Positions 54,490 through 64,000 of a stretch of 64,000 nt of DNA are shown here, piece after piece (position 1 is the first letter of the stretch; every line of letters starts with the position of its first letter). The position numbers and the translations under genes are program-made. This stretch comes from Diadophis punctatus similis (taxonomy: Eukaryota > Chordata > Lepidosauria > Squamata > Dipsadidae), in NCBI GenBank assembly GCA_023053685.1, contig JALIGW010000058.1:2503425-2567424 (forward strand), given 5' to 3'. The notes beneath the pieces are model-generated. The model saw only the letters and a program-made list of their open reading frames with translations. It searched no databases and was not told where the DNA came from.

Positions 54490-55964
54490 AGGCTTGAGCT
54501 GTTCCAAATGTTTATTTTTATTTTTTTTATTCTCCATACCACAAGGGACATATAACATCAGGGTGGACCAGGATCTGCCCCTCCCCCATCAGCCCAGGCT
54601 CCATCTGTACACAGCCCCGACCTTCTTGGAGGATGGAGGGGGGGGGGGAGTAGGGGGTCAGAAGAGGGGGCAGCCCCTTCTTTGGTAAGCAGGTTCAGAC
54701 CATCTGTGGATTCACCTCCTGAAGAGCCCTGCGCTCTCACCCTTCCCTCGCCCTCCCTACTCAGGGTGGTCTCCGACTGGTTTCGGGGAGCGAACTCACC
54801 TGCCTGCACACCCCACCCCTTGGAGGGGGGGGGAGAACCCAGATTTTTTACTCTGCTTCTATTGCTTTTGAGCAGGAAGTCTACGGTGAAAGCCAAGAAA
54901 GGAAGAGGTAGGTAGGTCAAGGGAGGGAGTTTGGGGGGGGGGGGCTTCGGGCCCCTCCCCAGGGGAGAGGGAGATGGACTCACTTCTGGAGGGGTGGGGG
55001 GTTTCAACAGGAAGGGCTGGCCCAGGCCGGCCATTGGGCTCCCCGCTTCCCCTCTGCTCGGCCAGGCAGGACAGAGCAACAGCCACGGCCGTCTGGTGGA
55101 GCGCGATTCGTAACTGACACTACAATGCAATACTGTGAGTAGCCTGGAGGTTGGGGGTCGGGGGGGGGGAGAAGAAAACGAACAACCCCCCCCCAAAAGG
55201 ATTTAAAAAACAAAAACAAAAAAAGAGAGCTTTTTATGTACAGAACATCCATTTTACAAAAGTCAAGTACTGTGTACAACGGATGAAGAAGAAGAAGACA
55301 TGATGCATAGAAGGTAACAGGGAGGAGCCAAACATTTCCACTTTTTTTTTCTTTACACCCAACAAAAAAGAAATTATATTATAGATTTATATTTATATAC
55401 GTTATGGGGTTTTAAAAAAAACAACAGAAAAGATGACACTGCTTCAAAAGTGAAAAGTCTTCCCAGGGGCAGGGAAGGAGACGTGTTTCGGCCTCCTCTT
55501 CTCCGTCTGCGTTGCGGCTCCGAAGCCCACCGCCCTGTCTCTCCGACTCGACCCCAGCCCAGCGCTTGGGGAGGGAGGTGGCAGGGAGAGAAAAATGGAA
55601 GACCGATTCAGCTGGGCCTCTTTCACTTGGCCTTCCAACAGGACGTGGGAGGGGGGGTCAGCTCTTCCCCCATGCCCAGCCCACTGGGATGGGGCTCACG
55701 GCACAAGAAGGGTCCGAGGCTGGGCACCAACAGGCCAAATCTCCCAACAGTTCCTCGACGGGGGAGAAATCAGCCCGCCGAAACCAGCCTGTCTCCATGA
55801 GCGACTTGCCGCCCCCAGCAGGGAAACCCAAGACATACAGCGTCCATATTGGCTCCGTTAGGAGAAGAATCTTTTGCATATACGGCCGTTCTGGGTCGTC
55901 GGCGTCCTTCTCCTCCTCCGAACCTGCTCAATGTACAGCTTTATCCTTCCCGGGGCTGCGAGTG
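54490..55964 (-). other. ASXL1: ASXL1 3' UTR
   Basis: About 1.5 kb. Its A/T-rich middle (complement of CTTTTTATGTACAGAACATC and TTTACAAAAGTCAAGTACTG, 55228-55275) looks like conserved UTR. The UTR is free of LINE and SINE insertions. Several G- or C-runs occur on the gene-distal side. The end is inferred from the AATAAA cluster. Confidence 0.7.
54511..54531 (-). promoter_or_regulatory. ASXL1: ASXL1 polyadenylation signal cluster
   Basis: Three AATAAA hexamers on the minus strand (complements of TTTATT at 54511, 54517 and 54526). Cleavage is expected near 54490. The convergent NOL4L signal is 2.6 kb away. Confidence 0.7.
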
Positions 55965-58616
55965 TCATCTGACCACAAGGCACAGCACGCAAAGCTTGGA
56001 GGGCCCGATACAGTCGTCGTGGCAAAAGGCCCCGCAGCCCTGGCACATGATCATGGCTTTAAGGCTGCAGGAGCACTTGAGGGAGAGCTCTTCCATGCCT
56101 TTGCCCGTCTCGGCAAACACCTGGGCGGAAAAAGACAGCCCGCCCGCCCGGGAAGAAGCCGTCAAGTGGGCTTTGGGGCCGAAGGGGCCGGCGTTGCCTT
56201 CCAGATTTCTGGGGAAAAAGGGGCTGCCGGCCGAAGAGGCATAATTCAGATGGGAGGAATTCAGCTGCAGCTTGGAAAGCCTCCCGTAAATCGCCTGCTT
56301 GATGTTGAGCTGAGATGGGAGGGAGGAAGGCTCCAGGGGCTGCGCGGCCCCCTTCCCCGGCTCCTTCGGCATCTTGAAGAAAGCCAGGTCCCTCACCAGG
56401 GGGAAGCTCTGCCAAGGCTCCATCAACTGGGGAGGGGCCTCTTTCTGCTTCTCCCTCTTTCTCTGGGCCGAGGCCAGTACCTTCTTGTTCTCCACTGAGC
56501 CACCATTCCTCTTGGAAGGCCAGTCCTCGCGTGCAGGAGGCAAGCGGGCTCCAGGGGCAACAGCCTTGGGCAGGGGAGAGACCCGTTTGCTGTGGGACAG
56601 CATGCCCGACATGGGGAAGGGCTCCGAGCCTTGGGGCTTCTGGGCCTTGGCTGCTGCCCCACCCAAGACGCCCGAGCCGAAGACCTTCCTGCCCAGAGCC
56701 ACGGGGGTCTTCTCTGCAGGGCCGTTGCTTGGCTGCTCCGGCCCCAGACAGGTCATGCGGAGAGGGGGCTTGGGCCCCGGGGCCGCCTTCAGCTTCTCTT
56801 CCAGGTTCCCGATGCCAGCAGTAGAATTTGCTGTGGGGGGGTCTGGACGAGGACAGGGAGGGATTTGATTCTTTCCCAGATCCGAGAGATCTGTTTTCGG
56901 GGATTGGCTGACGGCTTGATCCAGGGATCCTGAATTGAGACTCTTCTCTGGAGGCAGGGAGGCAATCTCTGGCAGGCAGGCCCTTTCGGGGGATCCACGG
57001 GTGGCCTTCCTGGCTGGGTCACTCAGGCCTGTCCCCTCCCTGTAAGAGGCGTCCTGCACCAGGCTCTCACTGCTCTTAACCGCCTCGGGAAAAGGGCGGG
57101 TTTCTGCCGGGGGCTTGTCCTGAGAAGAGGCCGGCAGGCGGCTTTTGGGAGGCAGGCCTTGGGTGACGACTTGTCTCTCGAGGGGCTTGCTTGCTGCAGC
57201 GGACAGAGGCTGGGGGACACCCGAGCGTGGCCTTTCCTGGATTGGGACCTCAACAGGGAGAACCGATTTGCCTGCAGCGAGGATAGGAGCGGGCAACCTT
57301 GTCCTGCAGTGCGAGTCGACAACCCCGACATCCGAAGGCAAACTTTCCCTGCTTTCTAAGACGACCTCTCTGCGTTCCTCCGGGTGCCTCTGGTCGGACC
57401 CCTCTTCCCTCTCTTCAGCCTGGCCACAATCCCCGTTTATCTCCAAGTTCTCATCGGTGAGCTCAGCGTCCAAATCGGAGGCCGTCTCTGTGGTCTCACT
57501 CAGCGGACTCTGGGCTTCCTCGTCGCTGCCGGGACTGGCGCTCGGCCCTGCCACTGCCCGCTCTCGGTCGGTCTCTTCCGCCATGCCCGAGGATGCCACT
57601 GCTGAGGATAAGTGGCTCTCGTGGGTGCTCGAATCAAAGCAAGGAGGGAACAGGCCTGTTGTCGATTGCGAAGCTTCCTCTGGGCTACTCGGGGCCCCTC
57701 TTCCGGGGCCTGGTGCGGCCCTCTGAGTCTGGGGTGGCGGGAGCTCCATCCCAACAGCACTGGGCTCCTCTGGAACGCCCTCCCACGCAGGAGAGCCCAA
57801 AGCCTCTGAGCCAACTCTGGTGCTGCTCTCGGGAGCCAGGTCACCTTCACGGCCCTTCTTCCTGCTTGGGCCTCCGAAGAGGATGTTTCCAGAGTCTCCT
57901 AGCCAGCCACTGTTCTGCTGGCTTCCCACGGGAGATTCCCTTCTCTCCTTCCAATCACGGCCCTCCAGAGGAGCATCTTCTGGAGAAGGTGGAGGCCTGG
58001 GATCATCCAAAAATTGGCCAGGACGACCGGTCGGCACTTCCGTCACTCTGCGATCCGGGACCCTGCCTTCCGAGGACTCCTCCAGCTGGGCAGCAGCTTT
58101 CTGGGAAGGAAGACTCGTGGCCTGTCCACCCCGCTCGAGCCCTCCTTCCTCGGCGGGCTCTCTGGCCCCAGAAGGCAAGCTCGCTTCAGGCTCCTGCCAG
58201 CCGGCGGTCTTCCCGCCTAGGTGGGAAGGCGGCAATAGCTGTGCTCGCTGTAAATCTGACCAGCGCTTCCCGCGAGTTCTCTTGCACCGCCAGTGCTTGG
58301 CACGGTGGCTCCTGGGTGGCCGGACCCGGCTGCTGCTGCTGCTGTTGTTGTTGCCGCTGCGACCACCACCACCGCCCTCGTCTGGGCTCCTTCCGCCGCC
58401 TCCTCCTGGCCCACCCCCACCTCCAATGGTGGAGGCAGGAGCAGCAGCCGCTCGCTGGACTCGGCCTTGCAAAGGACAGGCCTCAGAGTCAGCAGAGGCT
58501 GGGCTCCCCCTTCGGTCCGGCCTGACGGGTTCTGGATTGGGGATAATCCGAGGACATATCTGGTAGGCTGGCTGACCTTTAACCACCCAGGGGGGTTTGA
58601 TTCGGGAAAGTTGAAT
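55965..58616 (-). CDS. ASXL1: ASXL1 terminal coding exon with PHD finger
   Basis: A 2,652-bp exon (883 residues) with acceptor TTTGTTCTCTCCAG; stop TGA at 55965-55967. It opens [25 protein letters not shown], then a glycine-rich stretch ([20 protein letters not shown]) aligned with the human Gly646 region. A NNNSSSSS run (CAG-type repeat near 58332) is followed by [16 protein letters not shown]. The long middle is disordered and poorly conserved. It closes with [23 protein letters not shown], then [36 protein letters not shown], the C-terminal PHD-type zinc finger of ASXL proteins. ASXL1 supports BAP1-dependent H2A deubiquitination and PRC2-linked gene control. The exon is shorter than the human one (about 970 codons as I recall). 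Antisense open frames across it are shadows. Confidence 0.96.
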   Translation of the reverse strand: MQLSRIKPPWVVKGQPAYQICPRIIPNPEPVRPDRRGSPASADSEACPLQGRVQRAAAAPASTIGGGGGPGGGGGRSPDEGGGGGRSGNNNSSSSSRVRPPRSHRAKHWRCKRTRGKRWSDLQRAQLLPPSHLGGKTAGWQEPEASLPSGAREPAEEGGLERGGQATSLPSQKAAAQLEESSEGRVPDRRVTEVPTGRPGQFLDDPRPPPSPEDAPLEGRDWKERRESPVGSQQNSGWLGDSGNILFGGPSRKKGREGDLAPESSTRVGSEALGSPAWEGVPEEPSAVGMELPPPQTQRAAPGPGRGAPSSPEEASQSTTGLFPPCFDSSTHESHLSSAVASSGMAEETDRERAVAGPSASPGSDEEAQSPLSETTETASDLDAELTDENLEINGDCGQAEEREEGSDQRHPEERREVVLESRESLPSDVGVVDSHCRTRLPAPILAAGKSVLPVEVPIQERPRSGVPQPLSAAASKPLERQVVTQGLPPKSRLPASSQDKPPAETRPFPEAVKSSESLVQDASYREGTGLSDPARKATRGSPERACLPEIASLPPEKSLNSGSLDQAVSQSPKTDLSDLGKNQIPPCPRPDPPTANSTAGIGNLEEKLKAAPGPKPPLRMTCLGPEQPSNGPAEKTPVALGRKVFGSGVLGGAAAKAQKPQGSEPFPMSGMLSHSKRVSPLPKAVAPGARLPPAREDWPSKRNGGSVENKKVLASAQRKREKQKEAPPQLMEPWQSFPLVRDLAFFKMPKEPGKGAAQPLEPSSLPSQLNIKQAIYGRLSKLQLNSSHLNYASSAGSPFFPRNLEGNAGPFGPKAHLTASSRAGGLSFSAQVFAETGKGMEELSLKCSCSLKAMIMCQGCGAFCHDDCIGPSKLCVLCLVVR

Positions 58617-58829
58617 CTGGAGAGAACAAAGAAGAAGGAGGGCGTTATGAGGACGTCCTTCAGGCCTGCAGGTTAAAAGCCCTTCCCCCTAAATTTTTAG
58701 TATATATATTTATCATTTATAAATATTTAATTTTTAGAAGGAAGCCTCCCTAGGACTCTTTGAGAGGCAGAAGCAGCCTGGTCCAGGCTCCCTTCTCAAG
58801 GAACGCTGGGGAGTGTAGATTGGGAAAGG

Positions 58830-58870
58830 CCTCCCTTCGTAGAACTACAACTCCCAGAATTCCCTGGGGA
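58830..58870. repeat. ACTACAACTCCCAGAATTCC motif
   Basis: A single arm of the motif common to vertebrate ZNF143-type sites and to the hairpin MITEs, inside an ASXL1 intron. Confidence 0.4.
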
Positions 58871-59029
58871 AAAAGGCCCGGATGGAGACGGAGGTCTTCT
58901 TCCTAGATTTAGCGCTAACGGGCAAAGCCACACCGAGACTAACCTCCGCTATGTTATGGTTGATGCAACAGTATTTGGGCAGGGGTCTATTCCCCAAATG
59001 AGAAGAATAGGAGGAGAATTAACCCAATT

Positions 59030-59440
59030 TATTTATTTAATTTGCATCGCGCCTTTATTATTTTTATAAAATAACTCAAAAGTGGGGAATATACCTAAGA
59101 TGCCTTCCTGCTATTTTCCCTACAAGAATGCTGAGATGGGTTGGGCTGAGAGAGAATGATTGGCCCAAATTCACCCAGCTGGCTTTCGTGACTGGGTGGT
59201 ACTAGAATTCCCCGTCTCCTGGTGATTGGCCCAAAGTCACCCAGATGGCTCTTATGCCTAAGGCAAGACTAGAATTTCCTGTCTCCTAGTGATTGGCTCA
59301 AAGTCACTTAGCCGGCTTTCATGGCTGAGACAGGACTAGAATTCCCTCTCTCCTGGTGATTGGCCCAAAGTCACCCAGCCGCCTTTTGTGCCTAAGGCAG
59401 GACTAGAACTCACCAGTCTCCTGGTTCCTAGCATGGTGCT
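59030..59440 (-). repeat. Interspersed repeat with internal 66-67 bp minisatellite
   Basis: GATTGGCCCAAA-like starts lie at 59158, 59224, 59291 and 59358 (periods 66, 67, 67). Each unit is GTCACCCAGCTGGCTTTC- type plus GGACTAGAATTCC- and TGTCTCCTGG-type text. The surrounding text matches a widespread reptile interspersed repeat, so the minisatellite arose by internal amplification. Confidence 0.75.
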
Positions 59441-59753
59441 TTCACTACTAGATCAAACTGGATTTCCCCTCTGGCATTCCTGTTAAGATCCTTTTATTCC
59501 TTCCCCTTCTAGACTCCACCTGACGTCATTCATGCAAGAGAAGGCAGACACCACCACCCCGCCCCAAAGAGCGCCCACCCATTCTTCCTCCTGACCCAGA
59601 GGGAAACCCACCGAGCTGAAGGCATGCTTGGGGAACAGCAGCAAGTCACCCCATGGCGACTTGAGCCCAAGGCCTCAGGCGAAGCCAGGGAAGCCGAGAA
59701 CCGCCTCCCACCCACCCACCGAGGCAGGGAGCAGCTCCCGGACCCGCTCCTAC

Positions 59754-60336
59754 CCGGATGGGAGGGACTTTAGGCTCCTCTTTGGTGGGCTGTGGCTTTT
59801 CTGGGTGAACACTTTCAATTGTGTTACGAAAGGACTGACGGTCCTCAAGCCGGGGCTTCTTTTCGGGGAAAGAGGGAGAGGCGGGCTGCTCAAAGCATTT
59901 CCTCTTCTGCTGATCCTGCGGCCCCAGAGGCTGGCTGGGAATTCTGTCCGGGGTTGCCGCCGCTGCCGCCGCCACAGCCTCATCCACCTTGCTCAAGACC
60001 TTGGTCACCTCCGGGGACTTCTCGGCCGAGGGAGTTGCCCGGCTGGCTTGGCTCTCGTTCGTGGCGGGATTGGCCTCTCTCTCCTCGACAGGCGTGGCCT
60101 CCGCAGACGACGACGACGAGGATGCCTCTTTGGCAGGGGAGGAAGGCTCCGCTTCGCGCAATTTATACCGGTTCCGGCGGTTCCGGCAGCGGAGGGAGCG
60201 CCTCTTGAAGTGCCCGTCAGGCTGGTGGGTTGTGGGAGTGCAGGGTGCCCTGGCGGGGCCTTCTGGGGAGGCGGCTGTGGTCCTCTTCTCTGCCTCCCTG
60301 GGGGCCGAGTTCTGCTCTTCCGTGGTCAAGCCCAGC
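59754..60336 (-). CDS. ASXL1: ASXL1 exon encoding nuclear-signal-rich middle region
   Basis: A 583-bp exon with acceptor TTCTACCCCCCTTGCAG and donor CGG/GTAGGA. It encodes LGLTTEEQNSAPREAEKRTT, the basic stretch HFKRRSLRCRNRRNRYKLRE and a poly-Ser/Ala linker (EASSSSSSAEA, EAVAAAAAATP). It ends with QQKRKCFEQPASPSFPEKKP and RLEDRQSFRNTIESV through KEEPKVPPIR. The last block is nearly identical to human ASXL1; the linker is freely diverged. KRRSLRCRNRR and KRK..KKPR look like nuclear localisation signals. Phase 2 entry (AA/G), phase 0 exit. Confidence 0.95.
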
Positions 60337-60604
60337 CTGCAAGGGGGGTAGAATGGAGTCAATTGGCAGCTTAGTCCACTAGCCCAGGGGTCTCTCCGAA
60401 CCTGGAAACTTTAAGACTTGAGGACTTCAACCCCCACAATTTCCCACCAGCGGCCTGCATACCATCTTCCGTATGGATTTACGACTGGCACGCTGTCGGA
60501 GTCCTTGAGCCACTTGTTACTAAGGGAAGCCATCCACTTGACTGCTTTAGTGCCCAACCATGGTAGCTTTAAGACTTGCGGACTTCAGCTCTCAGAATTG
60601 AAGC

Positions 60605-60673
60605 GATGCTGGCTGGGGAATTCTGGGAGTTGAAGTCCACCCATCTTAAAGTGGCCAGGTTTGAGAAACAGTG
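60605..60673. mobile_element. Half of a hairpin hAT MITE
   Basis: GGCTGGGGAATTCTGGGAGT through GGCCAGGTTTGAGAAACAGT G. It is the target into which the SINE at 60684 inserted. Confidence 0.6.
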
Positions 60674-60683
60674 CATTAAATCA

Positions 60684-60838
60684 AATGTATGTTTTACCGA
60701 CAAGGAAATAAAGGGTAGACTAGTATAGATCTATTTCAAGCTATGTAGCTCTCATCAGCTAGCCATACCCTTCTGGGATTCGAACCCGGGCTACTTGGGA
60801 GCGGCCCATAATTGGGTAGACCAGGTCGCCCTGATAAA
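60684..60838 (-). mobile_element. tRNA-derived SINE carrying a hammerhead ribozyme
   Basis: About 155 bp flanked by ACAGTGCATTAAATCA (60668-60683) and ACAGTGCATTTAATCA (60841-60856), one mismatch in 16. On the minus strand a tRNA-like 5' part has a perfect box B, GGGTTCGAATCCC (complement of 60774-60786), followed by a hammerhead fold and a 3' TTTATTTCCTTG. The long direct repeat indicates target-primed retrotransposition. I cannot name the family from memory with certainty. Confidence 0.75.
60713..60770 (-). ncRNA. Hammerhead ribozyme, complete fold, sense in ASXL1 intron
   Basis: Minus strand, 58 nt. Core CTGATGA (complement of 60752-60758) and GAA (60735-60737). Stem II: GAGCU/AGCUU with loop ACAU (60738-60751), five pairs. 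Stem III: AUA/UAU with loop GAUC (60725-60734). Stem I: CUAG/CUAG, then GG/UC (one G.U), a bulged U, and GGGUA/UACCC, about 11 pairs. The predicted cleavage site follows the A at 60724, an NUH-type triplet (AUA), which is permitted but weaker than GUC. All three helices and all core bases are present. Activity is untested. Confidence 0.8.
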
Positions 60839-61379
60839 AAACAGTGCATTTAATCATTAAAAACAAAACCTATTTGTTGTTGCTGTTGCACTGAGTCCGT
60901 TTTTAAAAATAACAACACTGGGTATTGCTGCACTGGAATTATTTCTGTCTGCCGGAAAAAAAACGTGACTGCGCTTTGCTTTATCCAAGGGTGTCCAACC
61001 ATGGTAGCGTTAAGACTTGTGGAACTTCAACTCCCAGAATTCCCCAGACAGCGACGCTGGGAGTTGAAGTCCTCAAGTCTTAAAGGGGCCACGTTTGGAG
61101 ACCCCTGCGCTAAACAGAAGAAGCCTGGCCAGGGACCCCCGTTATGTTTTCCTGGGAGAAATGTCGCAGAGGCTCAGGGGGGCTTCCTTTCTAGGAGTTC
61201 TCACTGAGCACCTCCCCTCCTCATGATAGGCAGAGAAGGTGGTCAAGGGCAGAAGAAACCTGTGGGGTCTTTGCCCTGCCAACAGCTACGGGAAAACAAA
61301 ACCTGCTCCCGCCCCAAAGACTCTTGATTATTTCATTAATTTATACGCTGCCCACCAATATTTCCAAACCGGACACTTA

Positions 61380-61985
<606 letters not shown>

Positions 61986-62085
61986 ATTGAAAACTGACAG
62001 CAGAAAAAGACCCAGTGGTCCATTCTATCTGCCCTTTGAGGGGTTTTTTTGTTTCTGTTCTCTTTTTAATTTTTTTATTTGCTTA

Positions 62086-62493
62086 CCGTATTTTTCGGAC
62101 TATAAGACGCACCGGAGTATAAGACGCACCTTAGTTTTTGGGGAGGAAAATAAGAAAAAAGCTGTTTGGGGGGGGGGGTGGATGGCCTCCCTGAATACCC
62201 TCAAACAGCTGTTCCCAGAGGTGAACTTTAGCAACAGTTTCGTTGGTTGTGAGCTCTGTGTCTTGCTTTTCCAGCCTGTGAAACCTCTGTTGTAGCCCCG
62301 TCCAGCCTCTGAAACGGAGGTTTCACAGGCTGAAAAAAAAGCCTCTGAAATGGAGGTTTCACAGACTGTTTTCAGCCTCTGAAACCTCCATTTGAGAGGC
62401 TGGGCGGGGCTACATTCGGTGTATAAGACGCACCTAAATTTTCACCCTCTTTTAGGGGGGAAAAAGGTGCGTCTTATACTCCGAAAAATACGG
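62086..62493. mobile_element. TA-flanked MITE (TATAAGACGCACC ends)
   Basis: A 408-bp element starting CCGTATTTTTCGGACTATAA and ending TTATACTCCGAAAAATACGG between TA dinucleotides (62084-62085, 62494-62495). The interior has three inverted GCCTCTGAAAYGGAGGTTTC blocks. It is a mariner-type non-autonomous element with no transposase. Confidence 0.85.
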
Positions 62494-62621
62494 TATTTGT
62501 CTCCCAGATGACAGACATATCCCAACCATGTTTAAACTCAGTTACTGATTCACTTATTCCGCTGGAAGTTGGTTGCAAGCTTGCACTACTTTTTCTGGGA
62601 AGTCACTTTCAAGCATTACAG

Positions 62622-62936
62622 GTAGTCCTTGACTTACAACAGTTCATTTAGCGACCATCTGAAGTTGCAACGGCACTGAAAAAAGTGACTAATGGCCGTT
62701 TTTCACACTTACGATTTTTGCAGCATCCCCATGGTCATGTGATCAAAATTCATATTTATGACGGTCGCGGTGTCCTGGGATCACATGATCCCCCTTTGTG
62801 ACCTTCTGACAAGCCAAGTCAATGGGGAAGGCAGATTCACTTAACAATAGTGTTGCTATCTTAACAACTGCAGTGATTCACTTAACAACTGCGGCAAGAA
62901 AGATCATAAAATGGGGCAAAGCTCGCTTAACAAATG
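62622..62936. mobile_element. AGGTAGTCC-family MITE, split
   Basis: CAGGTAGTCCTTGACTTACA to about 62936; the right end reappears at 63085-63153 (GTAAGTCGAGGATTACCTG) after the inserted sequence at 62937-63084. Confidence 0.7.
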
Positions 62937-63084
62937 TAGAATAGAATAGAATAGAATAGAATTTTATTGGCCAAGTGTGATTGGACACACAAGGAATTTA
63001 TTTTTGGTGCATATGCTCTCAGTGTGCATAAAAGAAAAGATAAGTTCGTCAAGAATCATAAGATACAATACTTAATGATAGTCC
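62937..63084 (-). mobile_element. Retroelement 3' end with AATAG tail
   Basis: (TAGAA)n then AATTTTATTGGCCAAGTGTG ATTGGACACACAAGG. On the minus strand this ends in CCAATAAAATTCTATTC, so the (TATTC)n tail is shared with the snake CR1 lineage although the body is different. It is inserted in a MITE. Confidence 0.6.
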
Positions 63085-63237
63085 GGGTACAAATGTCTCG
63101 CTTAAGGACAGAAATTTTGGGTTCAATTGCAGTCGTAAGTCGAGGATTACCTGAACGTTTGAATTTTCCCTCTTGTCAGTTTGAGGTTATACCCCCCTAG
63201 ACTAAAGACCTCGCCTAATCATATGTCGAATTTTTTG

Positions 63238-63543
<306 letters not shown>

Positions 63544-63599
63544 CTAGAAGGAAGAAAGACAATATGAAGCACAGCGCGCAAACCTTTACCGACTCTGTT

Positions 63600-64000
63600 C
63601 CAAAGATGGGGGGAAAGAGGAAAGGGGAGGGAGAAAGAAAAAGAGAGAGAAAGTGACAGAGAGAATGATAGAGAGAAAGAGGGAGGGGGAGAGAGAAATA
63701 GAGACTGACAGGAGAGAGAAACAGAGACAAAAAGAGAGAAACAGAGACAGACAGACAGGGAGAGGGAGAGAGAGAGACAGACAGACACAGAAAAACAGAG
63801 ACAAGAGAAAGAGACAGAGAAACAAAGAGAGATAGAAAAAGAGGGACAGAAACAGAGAGACAAAGAGATAGACAGAGAAACAAAATCATAGACAGAGAGA
63901 AGGACAGAAGGAGAGAGAGAGAGACAAAGAAACAGAGAGTGAAAGAGAGAGAAGAAGAGAGAGAGAGAAACAGAGGGACAGCGAGGGAGGGAGAGAGAAA
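63600..64000. repeat. GA-rich purine tract running off the window
   Basis: Mixed GAGAGA, ACAGAGACAGA and GAAAGAGA units upstream of the last ASXL1 exon seen. Lies in the ASXL1 intron. Confidence 0.95.

Noticed and set aside
58314..58360. Pathogenic-type triplet repeat expansion in ASXL1
   Set aside because: Only about five AGC and three AAC codons; normal short polyserine/polyasparagine variation.
57593..58566. Antisense frames of 248-310 codons across the ASXL1 last exon
   Set aside because: Shadows of the GC-rich ASXL1 coding sequence, which has clear homology on the minus strand. The same applies to the frames at 55512-56498 and 59628-60374 on the plus strand.

Overview
This is vertebrate nuclear DNA, almost certainly from a squamate reptile and most likely an advanced (colubroid) snake. 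It carries spliced genes with GT-AG introns and a dense load of CR1, L2 and RTE/BovB LINE pieces, tRNA-derived SINEs (one of the Sauria type with a BovB-like tail), hAT and mariner-type MITEs and a SPIN-like hAT element. It also has very long GATA/TATC, AATAG and GA/CT microsatellites. CR1 3' ends running straight into (AATAG)n arrays are a pattern reported for snakes. The species call is an inference; the clade call is firmer.

Two protein-coding genes are present and converge tail to tail. NOL4L (nucleolar protein 4-like) runs on the + strand. Seven coding exons lie at 17781-17922, 32232-32503, 34751-34936, 37760-37951, 39604-39726, 40950-41154 and 47405-47607, followed by a 4.4-kb 3' UTR ending near 51972. 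Reading phases match at every junction. From the internal ATG at 17814 the frame gives 429 residues, close to the short human isoform; any more upstream exons lie outside the window or were not recognised. ASXL1 (Polycomb/BAP1 cofactor) runs on the - strand. Its last four coding exons are at 63447-63543 (end of DEUBAD), 61381-61486, 59754-60336 and 55965-58616 (C-terminal PHD finger), with a 3' UTR to about 54490. The gene continues past the right edge. ASXL1 and NOL4L are convergent neighbours in mammals too, so the synteny supports both calls.

Layout. 1-17.8 kb: upstream intron or flank of NOL4L, filled with nested repeats. 17.8-47.6 kb: NOL4L exons in repeat-rich introns. 47.6-52 kb: NOL4L 3' UTR, with a perfect hairpin hAT MITE inserted in it. 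52-54.5 kb: intergenic repeats. 54.5-63.5 kb: ASXL1. 63.6-64 kb: purine-rich low complexity.

The most interesting signals are self-cleaving RNA motifs. (1) A complete hammerhead ribozyme fold (60713-60770, - strand) follows a tRNA-like box B inside what looks like a SINE insertion, in an ASXL1 intron and in the sense orientation. (2) A short hammerhead motif of the Penelope-associated, dimer-requiring kind (CTGATGA ... GAAACGTC) repeats every 110-170 bp in arrays at 0.7-1.6 kb, 11.5-12.9 kb and 29.3-30.2 kb, with scattered copies elsewhere. Other points of note are a SPIN-like element with a perfect 8-bp target duplication nested in a SINE, several MITEs with perfect target duplications, a likely solo LTR, CR1 3' ends amplified into an exact 79-bp array, and MITEs duplicated inside a GATA microsatellite. 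All sequence comparisons were made by eye and from memory of the families.
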